A stretch of 64,000 nt of DNA from Roseibium sp. HPY-6. GTDB taxonomy: Bacteria; Pseudomonadota; Alphaproteobacteria; Rhizobiales; Stappiaceae. This document shows positions 1 through 9,725 of the stretch, piece by piece. Positions within the stretch are counted from its first letter, which is position 1. Every line of letters starts with the position of its first letter. The position numbers were made by a program, and so were the translations under genes. The stretch spans positions 248,001-312,000 of the forward strand of contig NZ_JBEWCD010000003.1 in NCBI RefSeq assembly GCF_040530035.1, written 5' to 3'. The notes under the pieces are model-generated. The model saw only the letters and a program-made list of their open reading frames with translations. It was not told where the DNA came from and ran no database searches.

Positions 1-1
1 T

Positions 2-592
2 TCCTTTGCGCTCGGCATGGCCTTTGCGGCATTGAAAACTGCTGTCTCCCTGCTGGCAGCCTATGCCCTGATCTATTTCCGTGTCCGGGGAGCAAGCGTG
101 ATATTCGCGGTGCTGCTGCTCACGCTGATGCTGCCATTGGAATCGCGCTTCCTGCCGACTTATGAAGTTGTTGCTAACCTTGGGCTGGTGAACACCCGCA
201 CGGCGCTTGTGCTCCCGCTTGTCGCGTCCGGATTGGGAACACTGTTTTTCCGGCAATTTCTCATGACCGTGCCGGACACAATGCTTGAGTCGGCCAAGCT
301 GGATGGCGCAGGCGCCTGGAAGTTTTTCATGGACATCCTGTTACCTCTGTCCCTGCCAACAGCTGCAGCCCTGTTTCTCGTTCTGTTTGTGAACGGATGG
401 AACCAGTATCTTTGGCCCGTCATCGTCACGTCAGAAGAATCCGCCTATACCGTCGTCAGGGACATGCAGTTTTTCGGACGGGCGAGCCTGCCGGGTTTGA
501 TGCTGGCAATCCTGGCTGTTCTTCCGCCGTCAATCCTTGTCATCTTGTTTCAAAGGCAGGTCATCAAAGGGCTGTTTGACGGTTCACATTAA
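2..592 (+). CDS. Carbohydrate/glycerol-3-phosphate ABC transporter permease, 3' part (UgpE-like)
   Basis: This is the C-terminal part of an inner-membrane permease of the MalG/UgpE type, one half of the channel of a binding-protein-dependent importer. The reading frame is open at the left edge, so the true start lies outside the window and the first ATG inside it is internal. The EAA loop that contacts the ATPase is visible as ESAKLDGAGAWKFFMDILLP, followed by two or three hydrophobic helices and the usual short polar tail. The word NGWNQYLWP is typical of UgpE. The substrate cannot be told from this fragment; glycerophosphate or a sugar is inferred from similarity. A HAD phosphatase gene begins about 30 bases downstream, probably in the same operon. 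Confidence 0.85.
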   Translation, partial: SFALGMAFAALKTAVSLLAAYALIYFRVRGASVIFAVLLLTLMLPLESRFLPTYEVVANLGLVNTRTALVLPLVASGLGTLFFRQFLMTVPDTMLESAKLDGAGAWKFFMDILLPLSLPTAAALFLVLFVNGWNQYLWPVIVTSEESAYTVVRDMQFFGRASLPGLMLAILAVLPPSILVILFQRQVIKGLFDGSH

Positions 593-622
593 CGAAACTG
601 ACCGTAAGAAGGCGAATATCGC

Positions 623-1303
623 ATGGCATTTGAAGCGATCCTGTTCGATTGCGACGGCGTTCTGGTTGATTCGGAAATCATTTATGTCGAGGTGGAACGC
701 GAACACCTCGCGCGCATTGGCCTTCACTACGGCCTGGATGAATATATGAACAAGTTCCAGGGCCTTGGCAGCACTGATTTCTGGGCTGCGCTCGACAAAG
801 ATCACCGCGCGATCGGCAAAGGCCCCTTGCCGGAGACATTTGGGCCAGAGCTCGATGCTGCGACGATGGAGCGGATTGATCGGGAGCTGTCGGAAATAGC
901 AGGCATCAAACAACTGCTCGAAGCGCATGAAGGCCCGAGGGCCGTTGCATCGTCGTCACGTCTGCACCGGCTCATCCACAAACTTCAGCACACCGGTCTT
1001 TATGACTATTTCGAGCCGCACATTTATTCCGGCGAACAGGTTTCCAATGGCAAACCGGCGCCGGACCTGTTCCTTCTTGCCGCTGAAAAACTCGGGGTGG
1101 ATCCCGCAGCAACGCTTGTGGTCGAAGACAGCTCAAATGGCGTGAAAGCGGGCCTTGCCGCTGGCATGACGGTTTGGGGTTTTGTCGGCGGCGGGCACAG
1201 CCACGGTGGCCACACCGAACAATTGCTGGAAGCAGGCGCACACAAGGTCGTCGAAAGCCACAGTAACATGGCTGAGCTCTTGAGCAGCGAAGCGCCGGCC
1301 TGA
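623..1303 (+). CDS. HAD family hydrolase (phosphatase/phosphomutase, subfamily IA)
   Basis: A cytosolic haloacid-dehalogenase-fold hydrolase of 226 residues. Motif I is at the very N-terminus (FDCDGVLVDSE, nucleophile Asp9 and acid/base Asp11). Motif II is near ASSSR, the conserved Lys is in NGKPAPDLF, and motif IV is VVEDSSNGVKAG. The cap sits between motifs I and II, as in subfamily IA enzymes such as beta-phosphoglucomutase, GPP and the YfbT-like sugar phosphatases. The start has a purine-rich AAGAAGG upstream. Its position straight after an ABC sugar/glycerophosphate permease suggests action on a phosphorylated product of the imported compound; the exact substrate is unknown. Confidence 0.85.
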   Translation: MAFEAILFDCDGVLVDSEIIYVEVEREHLARIGLHYGLDEYMNKFQGLGSTDFWAALDKDHRAIGKGPLPETFGPELDAATMERIDRELSEIAGIKQLLEAHEGPRAVASSSRLHRLIHKLQHTGLYDYFEPHIYSGEQVSNGKPAPDLFLLAAEKLGVDPAATLVVEDSSNGVKAGLAAGMTVWGFVGGGHSHGGHTEQLLEAGAHKVVESHSNMAELLSSEAPA

Positions 1304-1508
1304 AGCGGCACAAGTGTGCAATCGACCTTACCCTGATGACCTTCCTGCCTGCCATTCACCGCACTGCTGCGAACGATGCCCCGACCAAATGAGGGCACTG
1401 TCCTTCGGTTTGCGTTCGATCATCAAAATTTGACGCCGGAGCGCCGATTTTCACACTATTAACCCTGTTGAACGATCCTGTTGAAGCAGTGACGAAGGAA
1501 CTGGTCCT

Positions 1509-2624
1509 ATGTTGAAACGTGCCTTGATTACGGCAGTCGTCGTGGGCTCAATCTTGACGATCATCAATCAGGTTGATGCCGTTTTTGGTCCGGCGGAGCT
1601 GGTTATCTGGCAGGCGCTTTTGTCGACTGCCGTGCCGTTTATCGTCTCTCTCGTGAGCGCGTATCTCACATTGCGGCACAAGGACATCACCCAGAAAGAC
1701 AGGTTGCACGATCAGCAACCAAACCCCGGCGATGAAAGATCCCGCATTGAGGGAAACAATCTCGCTGTCGCGGCGCACCCGGCCACCGATGCCGAAATCG
1801 ACCGGCTCAAGGACGCATGGAAGGTAGTCTCGCAGATCGGCCAGAACGCAAAGGCGGTAAACTCGGCCAGCAGGGAGCGAGCCGAATTCCTTGGCGAGCT
1901 CATCTCGACCGCCGATCAGATTCAGGGAGAACTGCGTTCCGTTGGCGCACGGGCCGAGAGCTGCACGCAGGATCTTGCAAGTGCCGGAACGAAGATCACA
2001 GAGGCACGCGAGGGCATCCAGACGATTTCCGAAACCTGTCTCGGTGCTGCGGAGCTGATCGGCAAATTGAACACAGCGACTTCGGACCTGACGACCAAGT
2101 TCAACGACATCGAAAATCTTGCCCAGGAAATTTCGTCCATTTCGGCACAGACCAATCTGCTCGCGCTCAACGCAACGATCGAGGCGGCACGAGCCGGAGA
2201 TGCGGGCAAGGGTTTTGCCGTCGTTGCCGGAGAGGTCAAGGCGCTCGCCGGATCTACGGAAAAGGCGGTCGAGTCGATCGCAACAATCTTGTCGGAAATG
2301 ACGCAATCGCTCGCCGAGACCCGGCAACTCGTCAAGACAGCCAGGGAGAGGCTTGAACTCTCCGATACGCAGAGTGCCGGCAGCCTCGAACAGATCTCGA
2401 CAGTCGAAGCGTATTTGCGGGACCTGACCACCCGCAACGAAGCGACATCCCGACAGATGAATGACAAGACGACGGCGCTGGACGAAGTTTCAACGAACTT
2501 GCACAAGATCCGGCAGGACACGGAGAACGCCATCAAGGGTTCAGCCAAGAACATTGAGCTTGCAAAGCGTGCTTCCGAAGCGGTTCAGGACGTTGCCGAA
2601 AGACTGAAACCAGCGAGCGTCTGA
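1509..2624 (+). CDS. Methyl-accepting chemotaxis protein with NrtS-like two-helix membrane domain
   Basis: A 371-residue chemoreceptor. Two hydrophobic helices lie at about residues 4-25 and 33-55 with only a few residues between them, so there is no periplasmic ligand-binding domain and no HAMP domain. The rest is a cytoplasmic coiled coil whose hairpin tip, around [20 protein letters not shown], is the CheA/CheW-contacting core of MCPs. The N-terminal pattern ([17 protein letters not shown], then a second helix with VPFIVS) resembles the small nitrate/nitrite transporter NrtS as I remember it; this is recollection, not a search result. A GAAGGA ribosome site precedes the ATG. The gene converges on amtB-glnK, so a link to nitrogen sensing is possible but inferred. 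Confidence 0.8.
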   Translation: MLKRALITAVVVGSILTIINQVDAVFGPAELVIWQALLSTAVPFIVSLVSAYLTLRHKDITQKDRLHDQQPNPGDERSRIEGNNLAVAAHPATDAEIDRLKDAWKVVSQIGQNAKAVNSASRERAEFLGELISTADQIQGELRSVGARAESCTQDLASAGTKITEAREGIQTISETCLGAAELIGKLNTATSDLTTKFNDIENLAQEISSISAQTNLLALNATIEAARAGDAGKGFAVVAGEVKALAGSTEKAVESIATILSEMTQSLAETRQLVKTARERLELSDTQSAGSLEQISTVEAYLRDLTTRNEATSRQMNDKTTALDEVSTNLHKIRQDTENAIKGSAKNIELAKRASEAVQDVAERLKPASV

Positions 2625-2650
2625 CTCATCTTCTCATCCAGATGCAGACA

Positions 2651-2678
2651 AAAAAAACCCGGGGTTGCCCCCGGGTTT
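2651..2678 (-). terminator. Rho-independent terminator of glnK-amtB
   Basis: Read on the minus strand, a perfect 10-bp GC-rich stem (AAACCCGGGG / CCCCGGGTTT) with a GCAA tetraloop is followed by a run of T. It lies about 60 bases after the amtB stop. The plus-strand side lacks a long T-run, so it mainly serves amtB, although the convergent chemoreceptor transcript would also meet it. Confidence 0.85.
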
Positions 2679-2737
2679 CCAGTTTGCGGTCCGAGCCAAT
2701 AGACCGCCTGGGAGATTTTTCTGACGCCTCTGTCCAA

Positions 2738-4069
<1,332 letters not shown>

Positions 4070-4089
4070 GATACGTTTCCTTACCTAAA

Positions 4090-4620
<531 letters not shown>

Positions 4621-4777
4621 CTATTGTTTTTCAGCTTATTAAATCTACTTTGCGATTCATCATCAGGTTAACCGCCACGAAGTGATGAAAAATTAGGCGG
4701 CTTTTTTGTTTAAAAAATAGTCAAAATTTATGTCGTAGGTGAAAATCTGTGCAGGGCCAATAATGAGCAAAAGCACT

Positions 4778-4807
4778 GAAAAAAGGCAGGTCCCGATGGA
4801 ACCTGCC
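4778..4807 (-). terminator. Rho-independent terminator after the DUF924 gene
   Basis: On the minus strand GGCAGGT and ACCTGCC form a 7-bp stem around a 9-base loop and are followed by seven consecutive T. It sits about 45 bases past the stop codon of the DUF924 gene. Confidence 0.8.
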
Positions 4808-4852
4808 GGATGTTGACAGAACCTCAAACCTGTAGGGGCCGAACTCGCCAGG

Positions 4853-5404
4853 TCAGGCTGAGAAGCCGCCATCCTTCAAATAGGCTTCTTCCTCAGGTGT
4901 CGTCACGCGCCCCAAAACCTTGTTGCGGTGAGGAAACCGTCCAAATCGGCGGATCACATCCATATGCACCAGCGCATAGTGGTAAAGCTCCTTGTCTCCG
5001 AGCCTGCGGCACAGGTCGACTGCTCTTTCCTGGTGCTCCATATCCTCGGAGTGTTCAAAGGGGAGATAGAAAAATCCTCTGGCTTCCTTTGGAAAAGCCC
5101 GGTCAAAGCCCCGGTCGATTGCCCTTTCCGCGATGGCAACCGCCTTGGCGTCGCCGCTGAAGGCTTCGGGCGAACCACGGTGGATGTTTCGCGACATCTG
5201 ATCGAGCAAGAGAAGCAAAGCGAGCGTGCCGTCCGCCGTTTCCTGCCAGTGATCCAGCTCACCGGCATTTGCCGCAGCCAAGCTTGCGGCAAATTGCTCG
5301 CGGCAATGGCCATCAAACTTTTCACCGCCCGCAAACCACTTGGCAGACCCGGCCTGCCACCAGAAATCGAGCACATCCAAAGGCGTGATAGCCGTCTCAG
5401 TCAT
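4853..5404 (-). CDS. DUF924 family protein
   Basis: A cytosolic helical protein of 183 residues when started at the Met giving MTETAITPLDVLDFWW; an in-frame upstream Met would add 17 residues without family character. Recognisable DUF924 words are VLDFWW near the N-terminus, LLLLDQMSRNIHRGSPEAF in the middle and FYLPFEHSED after it. The family resembles TPR-like helical repeats and has no established biochemical role. It is followed by its own terminator and is about 75 bases downstream of a periplasmic binding protein gene on the same strand; no functional link is evident. Confidence 0.9.
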   Translation of the reverse strand: MTETAITPLDVLDFWWQAGSAKWFAGGEKFDGHCREQFAASLAAANAGELDHWQETADGTLALLLLLDQMSRNIHRGSPEAFSGDAKAVAIAERAIDRGFDRAFPKEARGFFYLPFEHSEDMEHQERAVDLCRRLGDKELYHYALVHMDVIRRFGRFPHRNKVLGRVTTPEEEAYLKDGGFSA

Positions 5405-5480
5405 CAGGGTATCCAGTTCATGCAGGTCAGTGAATGTCCGGCCATTCGAAAGCACCCGTTAACACCGGATGCAACAGGCT

Positions 5481-6344
5481 TTATTGGCCGCAGGCCTGAA
5501 TCTGCCAGTTTTCCCGATGCATTTGGGTCAACTCTTCCAGATATCCGCTGTCTTTAAGAGCAACCATCTCGCGGCGAAAGGCATCGGCGAGATCCGGGTC
5601 GGTGCCCTTGCTGAACACTGCCCAGAGTGGCTTGGCAAGATCTTCGATATAGACAACCGGCTGGAGAAGGCTGCCATCATAACCTTGCTTGCAGGCGGCA
5701 GCTTCGGCGAGAAACCCCGTGAGCGGCAACAGATCGACCCGACCAAGATAGAGCATTTCGATCCCCTGCCGATAGTCGGTGATGGGCACGAGCTGACCGG
5801 AGGAGCCAAACCCAAGGCTTTTCAGATAGGCGTACATGTTACCACCGTCCTGTACGCCGATCTTTACGTCGAGATCCAGAAGGTCTTCCACCGTATCGGC
5901 CACGAAGCGGGGCTTCGAATTCAATTGAAACAGATACTGTCCATAAGGCGACACCTCGCCAAGCCAAAGAAACTGGTCTTCACGCTGGGGCGTCCGCGAC
6001 ATGGAAAACAGCATTACGTTCGGCGCGGACTTTGCCGTCAGGATAGCCCGTTTCCAGGGGAGGAATTCGAAAGAAGCGATTTCGACCGGGAAATCTTCGT
6101 TCACGCGTTCGAAAACCGCCGAAATGTAGCGCGCGACATATCCGTCGGGTGCACCATTGTTTTCCCATTGGAGAGGCGCAAAATTCTGAGTGACAATCCT
6201 GATTTCCCTGGATTCGCTCAATGCCGCAACAACACTGCCAAGCAACACCGCGAGCGCAACGGCGAGGATCTGCAAAGGTTTTGTTCTCTTGTCCGGATCA
6301 AAACAAAGCATTTGACGTCTCTGCGAATTGTTGCAAGGAACCAT
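5481..6344 (-). CDS. Periplasmic substrate-binding protein (SBP_bac_3-like)
   Basis: A secreted protein of about 287 residues. The N-terminus is long and basic before a hydrophobic stretch (LQILAVALAVLLGSVVAALS), consistent with a signal peptide or anchor, and the mature part opens with EIRIVTQNFAPLQW. That opening and later words such as SPYGQYLFQL, KIGVQDGGNMYAYL and LPLTGFLAEA fit the two-lobed amino-acid-type binding fold, in the orphan subgroup often found without ABC partners. No permease or ATPase is adjacent. The start is the ATG just after an in-frame TTG, with AAGG upstream. The ligand is unknown. Confidence 0.8.
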   Translation of the reverse strand: MVPCNNSQRRQMLCFDPDKRTKPLQILAVALAVLLGSVVAALSESREIRIVTQNFAPLQWENNGAPDGYVARYISAVFERVNEDFPVEIASFEFLPWKRAILTAKSAPNVMLFSMSRTPQREDQFLWLGEVSPYGQYLFQLNSKPRFVADTVEDLLDLDVKIGVQDGGNMYAYLKSLGFGSSGQLVPITDYRQGIEMLYLGRVDLLPLTGFLAEAAACKQGYDGSLLQPVVYIEDLAKPLWAVFSKGTDPDLADAFRREMVALKDSGYLEELTQMHRENWQIQACGQ

Positions 6345-6477
6345 CAAATGGGCCTTGCAATGTCAGCGCCCATTCTAGCCCGGAACCATTAATGCCGCTT
6401 GAAGATCTGAGACTCATTTTGGCGGGAAGGCTTGGCGGAGATGGAAAAATCGGCCAAAAATCAATGGAATAAAACCT

Positions 6478-6714
6478 GTGTCTGAAACAATGCTCGATCT
6501 GAAGGGGCTCAAATGCCCGCTCCCGGTTCTCAAAACCCGCAAGGCGCTGACGCGGCTAAGCGACGGCGATCAGTTGACTGTCTTGACGACCGACCCGATG
6601 GCAGAAATCGATATCCCGCACTTCTGCCAGGAGAACGGCCATACGCTGGTCGAACGTGAACGGACCGAGTTCGGACACCGCTTCCTGCTATCAAAAGGTA
6701 TCCAGACCGGATAG
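6478..6714 (+). CDS. TusA-family sulfurtransferase
   Basis: A 78-residue cytosolic protein with the TusA signature KCPLPVLKTRKAL; the Cys of CPxP carries persulfide sulfur. The rest (DPMAEIDIPHFCQENGH) follows the two-layer alpha/beta family fold, and the length is the family norm. The start is a GTG; an ATG four codons later is also possible. In this family the protein relays sulfur for tRNA thiolation or other thiol transfer. No tus operon is nearby, so the partner is unknown. Confidence 0.9.
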   Translation: MSETMLDLKGLKCPLPVLKTRKALTRLSDGDQLTVLTTDPMAEIDIPHFCQENGHTLVERERTEFGHRFLLSKGIQTG

Positions 6715-6720
6715 CCCTGG

Positions 6721-7014
6721 TTAAGCAGACGCTATGTTTTCAATTTCACGAGCCAGATCCAGGTCGAGCTCACTCAATCCGCCAACGTCGTGCGTCGCCA
6801 AGGTGATGTCGACCGTCCGATAGACATTCGACCACTCGGGATGATGGTTCATTTTCTCGGCGACGAGCGCGACCTGGGTCATGAACCCGAACGCCTCGCA
6901 GAAATCCTTGAATTTGAAAGACTTGAAGATCGCTTCACGCCCTTCACACAGCTGCCACTCCGGCAACGTGGCGAGCCCAGCTGCACGATCTTCGGGTTTC
7001 AGTCGCTCGGCCAT
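6721..7014 (-). CDS. 4a-hydroxytetrahydrobiopterin dehydratase (pterin carbinolamine dehydratase)
   Basis: A 97-residue PCD/DCoH protein which dehydrates 4a-hydroxytetrahydropterin formed by aromatic amino acid hydroxylases. The signature [13 protein letters not shown], with its paired His and Trp, and the following [13 protein letters not shown] are intact. The Met giving MAERLKPED is preceded by an excellent GGAGG ribosome site, so an upstream in-frame Met is not used. It converges on the TusA-like gene with only six bases between the stops. No phenylalanine hydroxylase is in the window. Confidence 0.93.
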   Translation of the reverse strand: MAERLKPEDRAAGLATLPEWQLCEGREAIFKSFKFKDFCEAFGFMTQVALVAEKMNHHPEWSNVYRTVDITLATHDVGGLSELDLDLAREIENIASA

Positions 7015-7171
7015 CCCATCCTCCTTTGACGACGTACGTTTAATGGAACACATGGCACTTCACGGTCCAGAGGCAACACCTCGCGAAGACGACGGTGATT
7101 TCCGCTTCGCGCCATTGCAATTGTTTCACTAAGGCAGCACGTTGCGCTTGTTGCGCACTCAGGAGACCAAA

Positions 7172-7621
7172 GTGTCACGTTCTGTCTTGTTCGTTTGCCT
7201 TGGCAATATCTGCCGATCACCGCTTGCGGAAGGTATTTTCAAGCACCTCGTTGAAAATGCAGGCCTTTCCGATGAATTCAGAATAGATTCGGCCGGAACC
7301 GGCCCGTGGCATGTCGGCAATCCACCGGACACGCGCTCGATTGAGATTGCAGCCCGTCACGGTATCGATATTTCCGCTCAGCGTGCCCGTAAGGTGGCCG
7401 ACGCTGATTTCGAGACATTCGATGTCATTGTAGCCATGGACGCGCAGAACCTGTCGACGCTGACAGAGCTGAACCCCGCCAAGTCCGCCGATGTTCGCCT
7501 GTTGCTGAACACGCCGCCCCGGGATGTACCCGACCCGTTCTTCGGCGGTCCCGAGGGCTTTGAGGAGGTTTATCACCTTATCCGATCAGGATGTGGACAA
7601 CTGCTCGACGCCTATACCTGA
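7172..7621 (+). CDS. Low-molecular-weight protein-tyrosine phosphatase
   Basis: A 149-residue cytosolic phosphatase. The catalytic loop is at the N-terminus (FVCLGNICRSP, the CX5R-S motif) and the general-acid Asp lies in VPDPFFGGPEGF. The GTG start giving VSRSVLFVC is preferred because AGGAG lies upstream and the length then fits the family; an in-frame TTG would add ten residues. LMW-PTPs dephosphorylate tyrosine-phosphorylated proteins, often in exopolysaccharide or stress regulation. No tyrosine kinase gene is adjacent. Confidence 0.93.
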   Translation: MSRSVLFVCLGNICRSPLAEGIFKHLVENAGLSDEFRIDSAGTGPWHVGNPPDTRSIEIAARHGIDISAQRARKVADADFETFDVIVAMDAQNLSTLTELNPAKSADVRLLLNTPPRDVPDPFFGGPEGFEEVYHLIRSGCGQLLDAYT

Positions 7622-7727
7622 TATTGGCTTGCTTGCTCAGCTAAGAGAATTTGAGCGTTTGATTTCATAAATTCTTCTTGGAGCCTGCGCTATGACAGAC
7701 CTCCCTGGTTAGTAGCTTGGCTTTGCG

Positions 7728-8018
7728 ATGAAATTTCTGTGGTGGTCACTGGCCGCTTTGCTCCTCTTGCTTGGCTTTGCAACGGTATGGCTCCCCATTC
7801 CTACCGGCGTTCCACTTTTGGCGCTCGGGCTTATTGTAATTGTCGGCACAAGCCGCAGTGCCGCTCGCCATTTACGCAAGCGACGCAGGAACACACCACC
7901 TTTGAACAACGCGATTACCTGGGTGGAAAACAGATCGCCACTTCGCTTCGCCCGAATTCTGAAGCGCACCAGACCCCGGAAAAACCAGCATCAGCCCGAC
8001 GCGGAAAGCCGGACTTGA
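7728..8018 (+). CDS. Small membrane protein, PGPGW-like
   Basis: A 96-residue protein with one or two N-terminal hydrophobic segments (about residues 4-20 and 28-42) that include WLPIPTGVPLLALGL, then a strongly basic tail (HLRKRRR and RILKRTRPRKNQ) expected to stay in the cytoplasm. The first part resembles the small PGPGW transmembrane proteins, whose function is unknown. It stands alone between the phosphatase and a converging PAP2 gene. Confidence 0.65.
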   Translation: MKFLWWSLAALLLLLGFATVWLPIPTGVPLLALGLIVIVGTSRSAARHLRKRRRNTPPLNNAITWVENRSPLRFARILKRTRPRKNQHQPDAESRT

Positions 8019-8053
8019 TGATGTCAGAAATCTACTGTCAGCCCGAGCGGCGG

Positions 8054-8914
8054 CTAGTGCTCTGAGAACTTACGGGCCATTCCACGCACAAAAAACCGGA
8101 CACGCAGCACCAGTCTGTTCACTCGCCGGTGTAGCCTGCGTCCGTTCACCGTGAACCATTCATCCAGCTTTCGGTCACTTAAGATAGGTGGAACCCGCTG
8201 GTAGAGAAGGTGATAGACTGCGAGGATCAGCAACAGCGTGATGCCCCAGGAAATCAGCGTGTCTGAGAAAAAGTGTCCGCCGAACGCCACCCTGTTGGCC
8301 GATAGCACCAGACACAATGGCACCAGGAAACACAGAGACGCCTTGCGCCAGGTCGCCGGAACCAGAAAGGCGACTGACGTAAGCCACATGGCCGCAGACG
8401 CCTCGCCCGAGACGAACGAGCAGTTGCTCTCGCAATGGTCGCTGATTTTCCAGACAGGCTGATACGGCAAATCACCGCCAAACTCTTCAACATACCGAGG
8501 CCTGGGTCGCCCCCAATTGTCCTTCAGGATCGCATTCACGATCACGCCCGGACCCAGAATGAGCGTCGTCAGAAGAAAGACCGGTTGGCGAAGCGGCATG
8601 AGAGGTGGACGCCCGGGTGCAAGCAATTTGATGACGAGCACACCGACACAGGCGATCGCGATCACCTTCACAAGAAACGGGCCCAGGTGCCTCACATCTC
8701 GCAGGAACGGTTCATTCTGTGCCCAAAAGCCCGAAATCTCGTCATAGAAAGCCCCGCTGGCCCAAAAATCGACACCCGGGAAAATGAGAAAAAACATCGA
8801 AACGAAGACAACATAAGCAGTGACGGCGATCATTGGATGGCTCATACACCACGCGGCCAACTTGCGAACCCATGACTTCGGGCTATTCTTGGAAAGATCG
8901 CTTTGTGTCATCAC
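8054..8914 (-). CDS. PAP2-family membrane phosphatase with variant motif 2
   Basis: A 286-residue integral membrane protein of the type 2 phosphatidic acid phosphatase superfamily. Motif 1 is KDNWGRPRP and motif 3 is RVAFGGHFFSD, giving the catalytic His and supporting Asp. Motif 2, usually PSGH, reads VSGEAS here, preceded by an SNCSF segment; the His is replaced by Glu. The variant recalls some lipid A or lipid phosphatases of the LpxE/LpxF type, but the substrate cannot be read from sequence. Several hydrophobic helices span the protein, and a basic C-terminal tail (RRLHRRVNRLVLRVRFFVRG) follows. It is divergent from the isomerase gene. Confidence 0.85.
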   Translation of the reverse strand: MMTQSDLSKNSPKSWVRKLAAWCMSHPMIAVTAYVVFVSMFFLIFPGVDFWASGAFYDEISGFWAQNEPFLRDVRHLGPFLVKVIAIACVGVLVIKLLAPGRPPLMPLRQPVFLLTTLILGPGVIVNAILKDNWGRPRPRYVEEFGGDLPYQPVWKISDHCESNCSFVSGEASAAMWLTSVAFLVPATWRKASLCFLVPLCLVLSANRVAFGGHFFSDTLISWGITLLLILAVYHLLYQRVPPILSDRKLDEWFTVNGRRLHRRVNRLVLRVRFFVRGMARKFSEH

Positions 8915-9011
8915 TGTATTTCAGGTCGATTTGAGAACTCATGATCTAGCTCATTCGCCAGGAGCATCCAATCCCCGAAAACCCGGCTAAGCGTTTGCGG
9001 AGTATCACAAG

Positions 9012-9674
9012 GTGACAATGAACCGCCAGTCCAATCAGCCTGAAGATTCAAACATCGTGCATCTTAAATCGGATGATCAGCCCGTCGTCGAATTCTGGTA
9101 CGAGTTTGCGTCGACCTACAGCTATCTCTCAGCCATGCGGATTCAGACCCTCGCAAGCGATTTCAACGTGAACGTCGTCTGGCGCCCCTTTTTGCTTGGT
9201 CCCATTTTCAAAAAGCAGGGCTGGGACACCTCGCCCTTTAACCTGCAACCGGCAAAAGGCCGCTACATGTGGCGGGACATGGAACGTCAATGCGAACGTT
9301 ACGGATTGCCGATGCGTGTACCGGCGCCCTTTCCGCAGCACAGCCTGGCCGCAGCGCGAATTGCTTTTTGCGGCCGTCAGGAACCCTGGATTGGCGCTTT
9401 CACGCGCGCGGTGTATGTGGCTCAGTTCGGCCAAGGTCTCGACATTTCCGATGAAGCGCTGATGGCAGACCTCCTGCTGGAAACAGGTGCTCCCGTTGAC
9501 CAGACCCTCAGCGATGCAAAATCATCCGAGACGAAAATTGGGTTACGAGCGGCAGTCGCGGAAGCGGAACAACGCGGGATATTCGGAGCACCGAGCTTCG
9601 TGCTGTCAAACGGTGATCTTTACTGGGGCGACGATCGTCTCGAACAGGCCCTGGATGTGGCAGCGCGCCTTTGA
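9012..9674 (+). CDS. 2-hydroxychromene-2-carboxylate isomerase / DsbA-like thioredoxin-fold protein
   Basis: A 220-residue cytosolic protein of the HCCA isomerase/kappa-GST group. The family N-terminus is EFWYEFASTYSYL (the active Ser/Tyr area), followed by WRPFLLGPIFKKQGW and the cis-Pro region GIFGAPSFVLSNGDLYWGDDRLE. In naphthalene degradation the family isomerises hydroxychromene carboxylate using glutathione. No aromatic catabolic genes are adjacent, so here a general glutathione-dependent role is as likely. GTG is used as start with GGAG upstream; an ATG two codons on is an alternative. Confidence 0.88.
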   Translation: MTMNRQSNQPEDSNIVHLKSDDQPVVEFWYEFASTYSYLSAMRIQTLASDFNVNVVWRPFLLGPIFKKQGWDTSPFNLQPAKGRYMWRDMERQCERYGLPMRVPAPFPQHSLAAARIAFCGRQEPWIGAFTRAVYVAQFGQGLDISDEALMADLLLETGAPVDQTLSDAKSSETKIGLRAAVAEAEQRGIFGAPSFVLSNGDLYWGDDRLEQALDVAARL

Positions 9675-9725
9675 TCAACTTGAAGCGGAGGCTGCCAGCC
9701 CGTAGAGGTCATTCTCCAATGCACC

